Shown here in pieces: positions 5,786-6,645 of a stretch of 6,645 nucleotides of DNA (within the stretch, counting starts at the first letter, position 1; every line of letters begins with the position of its first letter). Below the pieces are notes generated by a model that worked only from the letters and a program-made list of their open reading frames with translations, made no database searches and was not told the DNA's origin. The stretch is taken from contig CALDGV010000011.1 of assembly GCA_937941745.1 (NCBI GenBank), forward strand, positions 1 to 6,645, read 5' to 3'. This stretch comes from an uncultured Prosthecobacter sp. (GTDB lineage: Bacteria > Verrucomicrobiota > Verrucomicrobiia > Verrucomicrobiales > Verrucomicrobiaceae). Both the position numbers and the translations under genes were made by a program.

Positions 5786-6645
5786 GCCATTCGACTACCA
5801 GCTTTGATCTTGTCGGCCACCTGCCAGCGATCACGCGTGCAGGCTCCTCACGCTGGCCTCGTTTGCTGGCACGCGCCCTGGCCATCATTTTCATCCTTTT
5901 CGTAGGGGCGATCTGGTTTCTGCCATGGCAGCAGTTCGTCAGTGGAACGGGTAAAGTGATTGCCTTCGATCCCCTGGAGCGCCGCATCAACGTGGAGGCA
6001 CCTGTTTCAGGCAACGTGCGCAAGCTGCATGTGGTGGAAGGCCAGCGGGTGAAGAAGGGGGATGTGATCGTGGAAATCCAGGACAACGATCCCAACCTGC
6101 TCGCCAACCTGCGCAGCCAGCACGATGCCCTGATCGTCCGTCGAGCTGCAGCAGCTCAGCGTGTGGATGATCTCGAGTTGCAGATCCGCCAGCAGGATCA
6201 GGCCAAAGGGCAGGCTTTGGATGCAGCCCAGCAACGAGTCGCGGCTGAGAAGATTACAGCGGAGACGGCCCTCCTGAACTTCAATCGTGTCAGCGAACTC
6301 AGGAAGTCAGGGCTTGTTTCCGAGAGAGATTTTGAAGTCGCCAAACAGCTGAATGAAAGCTCGGAAGCCAACTTCAGGGCTGCGGAAGCCAACTTGAAGC
6401 GGACCGAGAACGACTTCAGTGCAACGATTCTGGGCATCCGGGCTCAGAAGGGCACGGCACAGGCGGAGGTTGCAACTGCTGATCGCGACATCAAGACGCT
6501 GGAGATTCAGATCAGCCAGAATCAGCGCCAAGTGGTCGAATCACCTCGTGATGGCATCGTTCTCAGCGTGCAGGCGACCGATGGAACCTTCCTGCGTCCA
6601 GGTTCACCCATCTGCGTGATCATTCCTGAAACCGAGAGCCGCTTT
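5782..6645 (+). CDS. HlyD-family periplasmic adaptor (membrane fusion protein), 3' truncated by window
   Basis: The frame starts at the ATG inside ATGA, overlapping the ABC stop by four bases, and stays open for 288 codons to the right edge. Architecture in order: a cytoplasmic N-terminus; one membrane helix at about 32-49 (ALAIIFILFVGAIWFLPW); a first half of a biotinyl-lipoyl-like domain at about 67-100 (INVEAPVSGNVRKLHVVEGQ, KKGDVIVEI); a long alpha-helical hairpin at about 103-240; and the second lipoyl half at about 240-281 (VESPRDGIVLSV, GTFLRPGSPICVIIP). The hairpin tip carries R169-x3-L173-x6-S180, the spacing of the RLS motif with which AcrA/HlyD-type adaptors dock to TolC. The adaptor thus likely links the upstream ABC exporter in the inner membrane to an outer-membrane channel. 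The C-terminal beta-barrel and membrane-proximal domains lie beyond the window. No TolC gene is seen here, though one could follow. Confidence 0.93.
   Translation, partial: MSHSTTSFDLVGHLPAITRAGSSRWPRLLARALAIIFILFVGAIWFLPWQQFVSGTGKVIAFDPLERRINVEAPVSGNVRKLHVVEGQRVKKGDVIVEIQDNDPNLLANLRSQHDALIVRRAAAAQRVDDLELQIRQQDQAKGQALDAAQQRVAAEKITAETALLNFNRVSELRKSGLVSERDFEVAKQLNESSEANFRAAEANLKRTENDFSATILGIRAQKGTAQAEVATADRDIKTLEIQISQNQRQVVESPRDGIVLSVQATDGTFLRPGSPICVIIPETESRF
6362..6395 (+). repeat. heptad-spaced duplication in the adaptor coiled coil
   Basis: The 13-base string CGGAAGCCAACTT occurs at 6362-6374 and again at 6383-6395, exactly 21 bases apart, encoding EANF and EANL seven residues apart (SEANFRAAEANLKR). 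The seven-codon offset equals one coiled-coil heptad, consistent with a local duplication within the descending helix of the hairpin just after the tip motif. Confidence 0.5.

Noticed and set aside
5697..6107. Minus-strand open frame across the ABC/HlyD junction
   Set aside because: The plus-strand adaptor frame here has a membrane helix and a lipoyl domain; the minus frame has no supporting features.
1..6645. CRISPR array, insertion sequence, tRNA or rRNA gene
   Set aside because: I saw no spaced direct repeats, transposase motifs, terminal inverted repeats or cloverleaf/rRNA signatures on either strand.

Overview
The window looks like ordinary chromosomal DNA from a moderately GC-rich Gram-negative bacterium. 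The Gram-negative call rests on a HlyD-type periplasmic adaptor with a TolC-docking tip motif. A Verrucomicrobia/Planctomycetes-type host (Prosthecobacter-like) is my best guess, from the divergent ClpS, the weak or absent Shine-Dalgarno sequences and the secreted beta-helix protein. That placement is inference and was not tested by any search.

Layout. On the minus strand there is the 5' end of an unidentified membrane or secreted protein (1-128, running off the left edge). After a gap of about 200 bp comes lipA, lipoyl synthase (327 to about 1271/1316), which carries all its cluster-binding motifs. From 1400 every gene is on the plus strand and tightly packed: a Sec-exported right-handed parallel beta-helix protein (1400-2602); a four-helix membrane protein whose GTG start overlaps the beta-helix stop codon by one base (2602-3060); a ClpS-type Clp protease adaptor (3108-3503); a half-size ABC exporter with a C39-peptidase-like N-terminal region (about 3545-5785); and a HlyD-family periplasmic adaptor (5782 to beyond the right edge), which overlaps the ABC stop as ATGA.

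How the genes may work together. The ABC protein and the HlyD adaptor form a clear translationally coupled pair. They resemble the inner-membrane part of a type I secretion or tripartite export machine, and the adaptor carries an R-x3-L-x6-S hairpin-tip motif, so a TolC-like partner is expected, possibly just outside the window. The most striking observation is that the ABC nucleotide-binding domain is degenerate at nearly every catalytic position: Walker A Lys to Cys, LSGGQ to LSSRQ, Walker B Glu to Asp, and H-loop His to Thr. The reading frame and overall fold are nevertheless intact, and its N-terminal peptidase-like domain also lacks the C39 catalytic Cys and His. This may be an ABC exporter scaffold that does not hydrolyse ATP by the canonical mechanism, or one that needs an active partner encoded elsewhere. 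ClpS directly upstream also departs from the classical N-degron pocket. Whether ClpS, the beta-helix protein and the exporter share a pathway is unproven; only their spacing suggests cotranscription.
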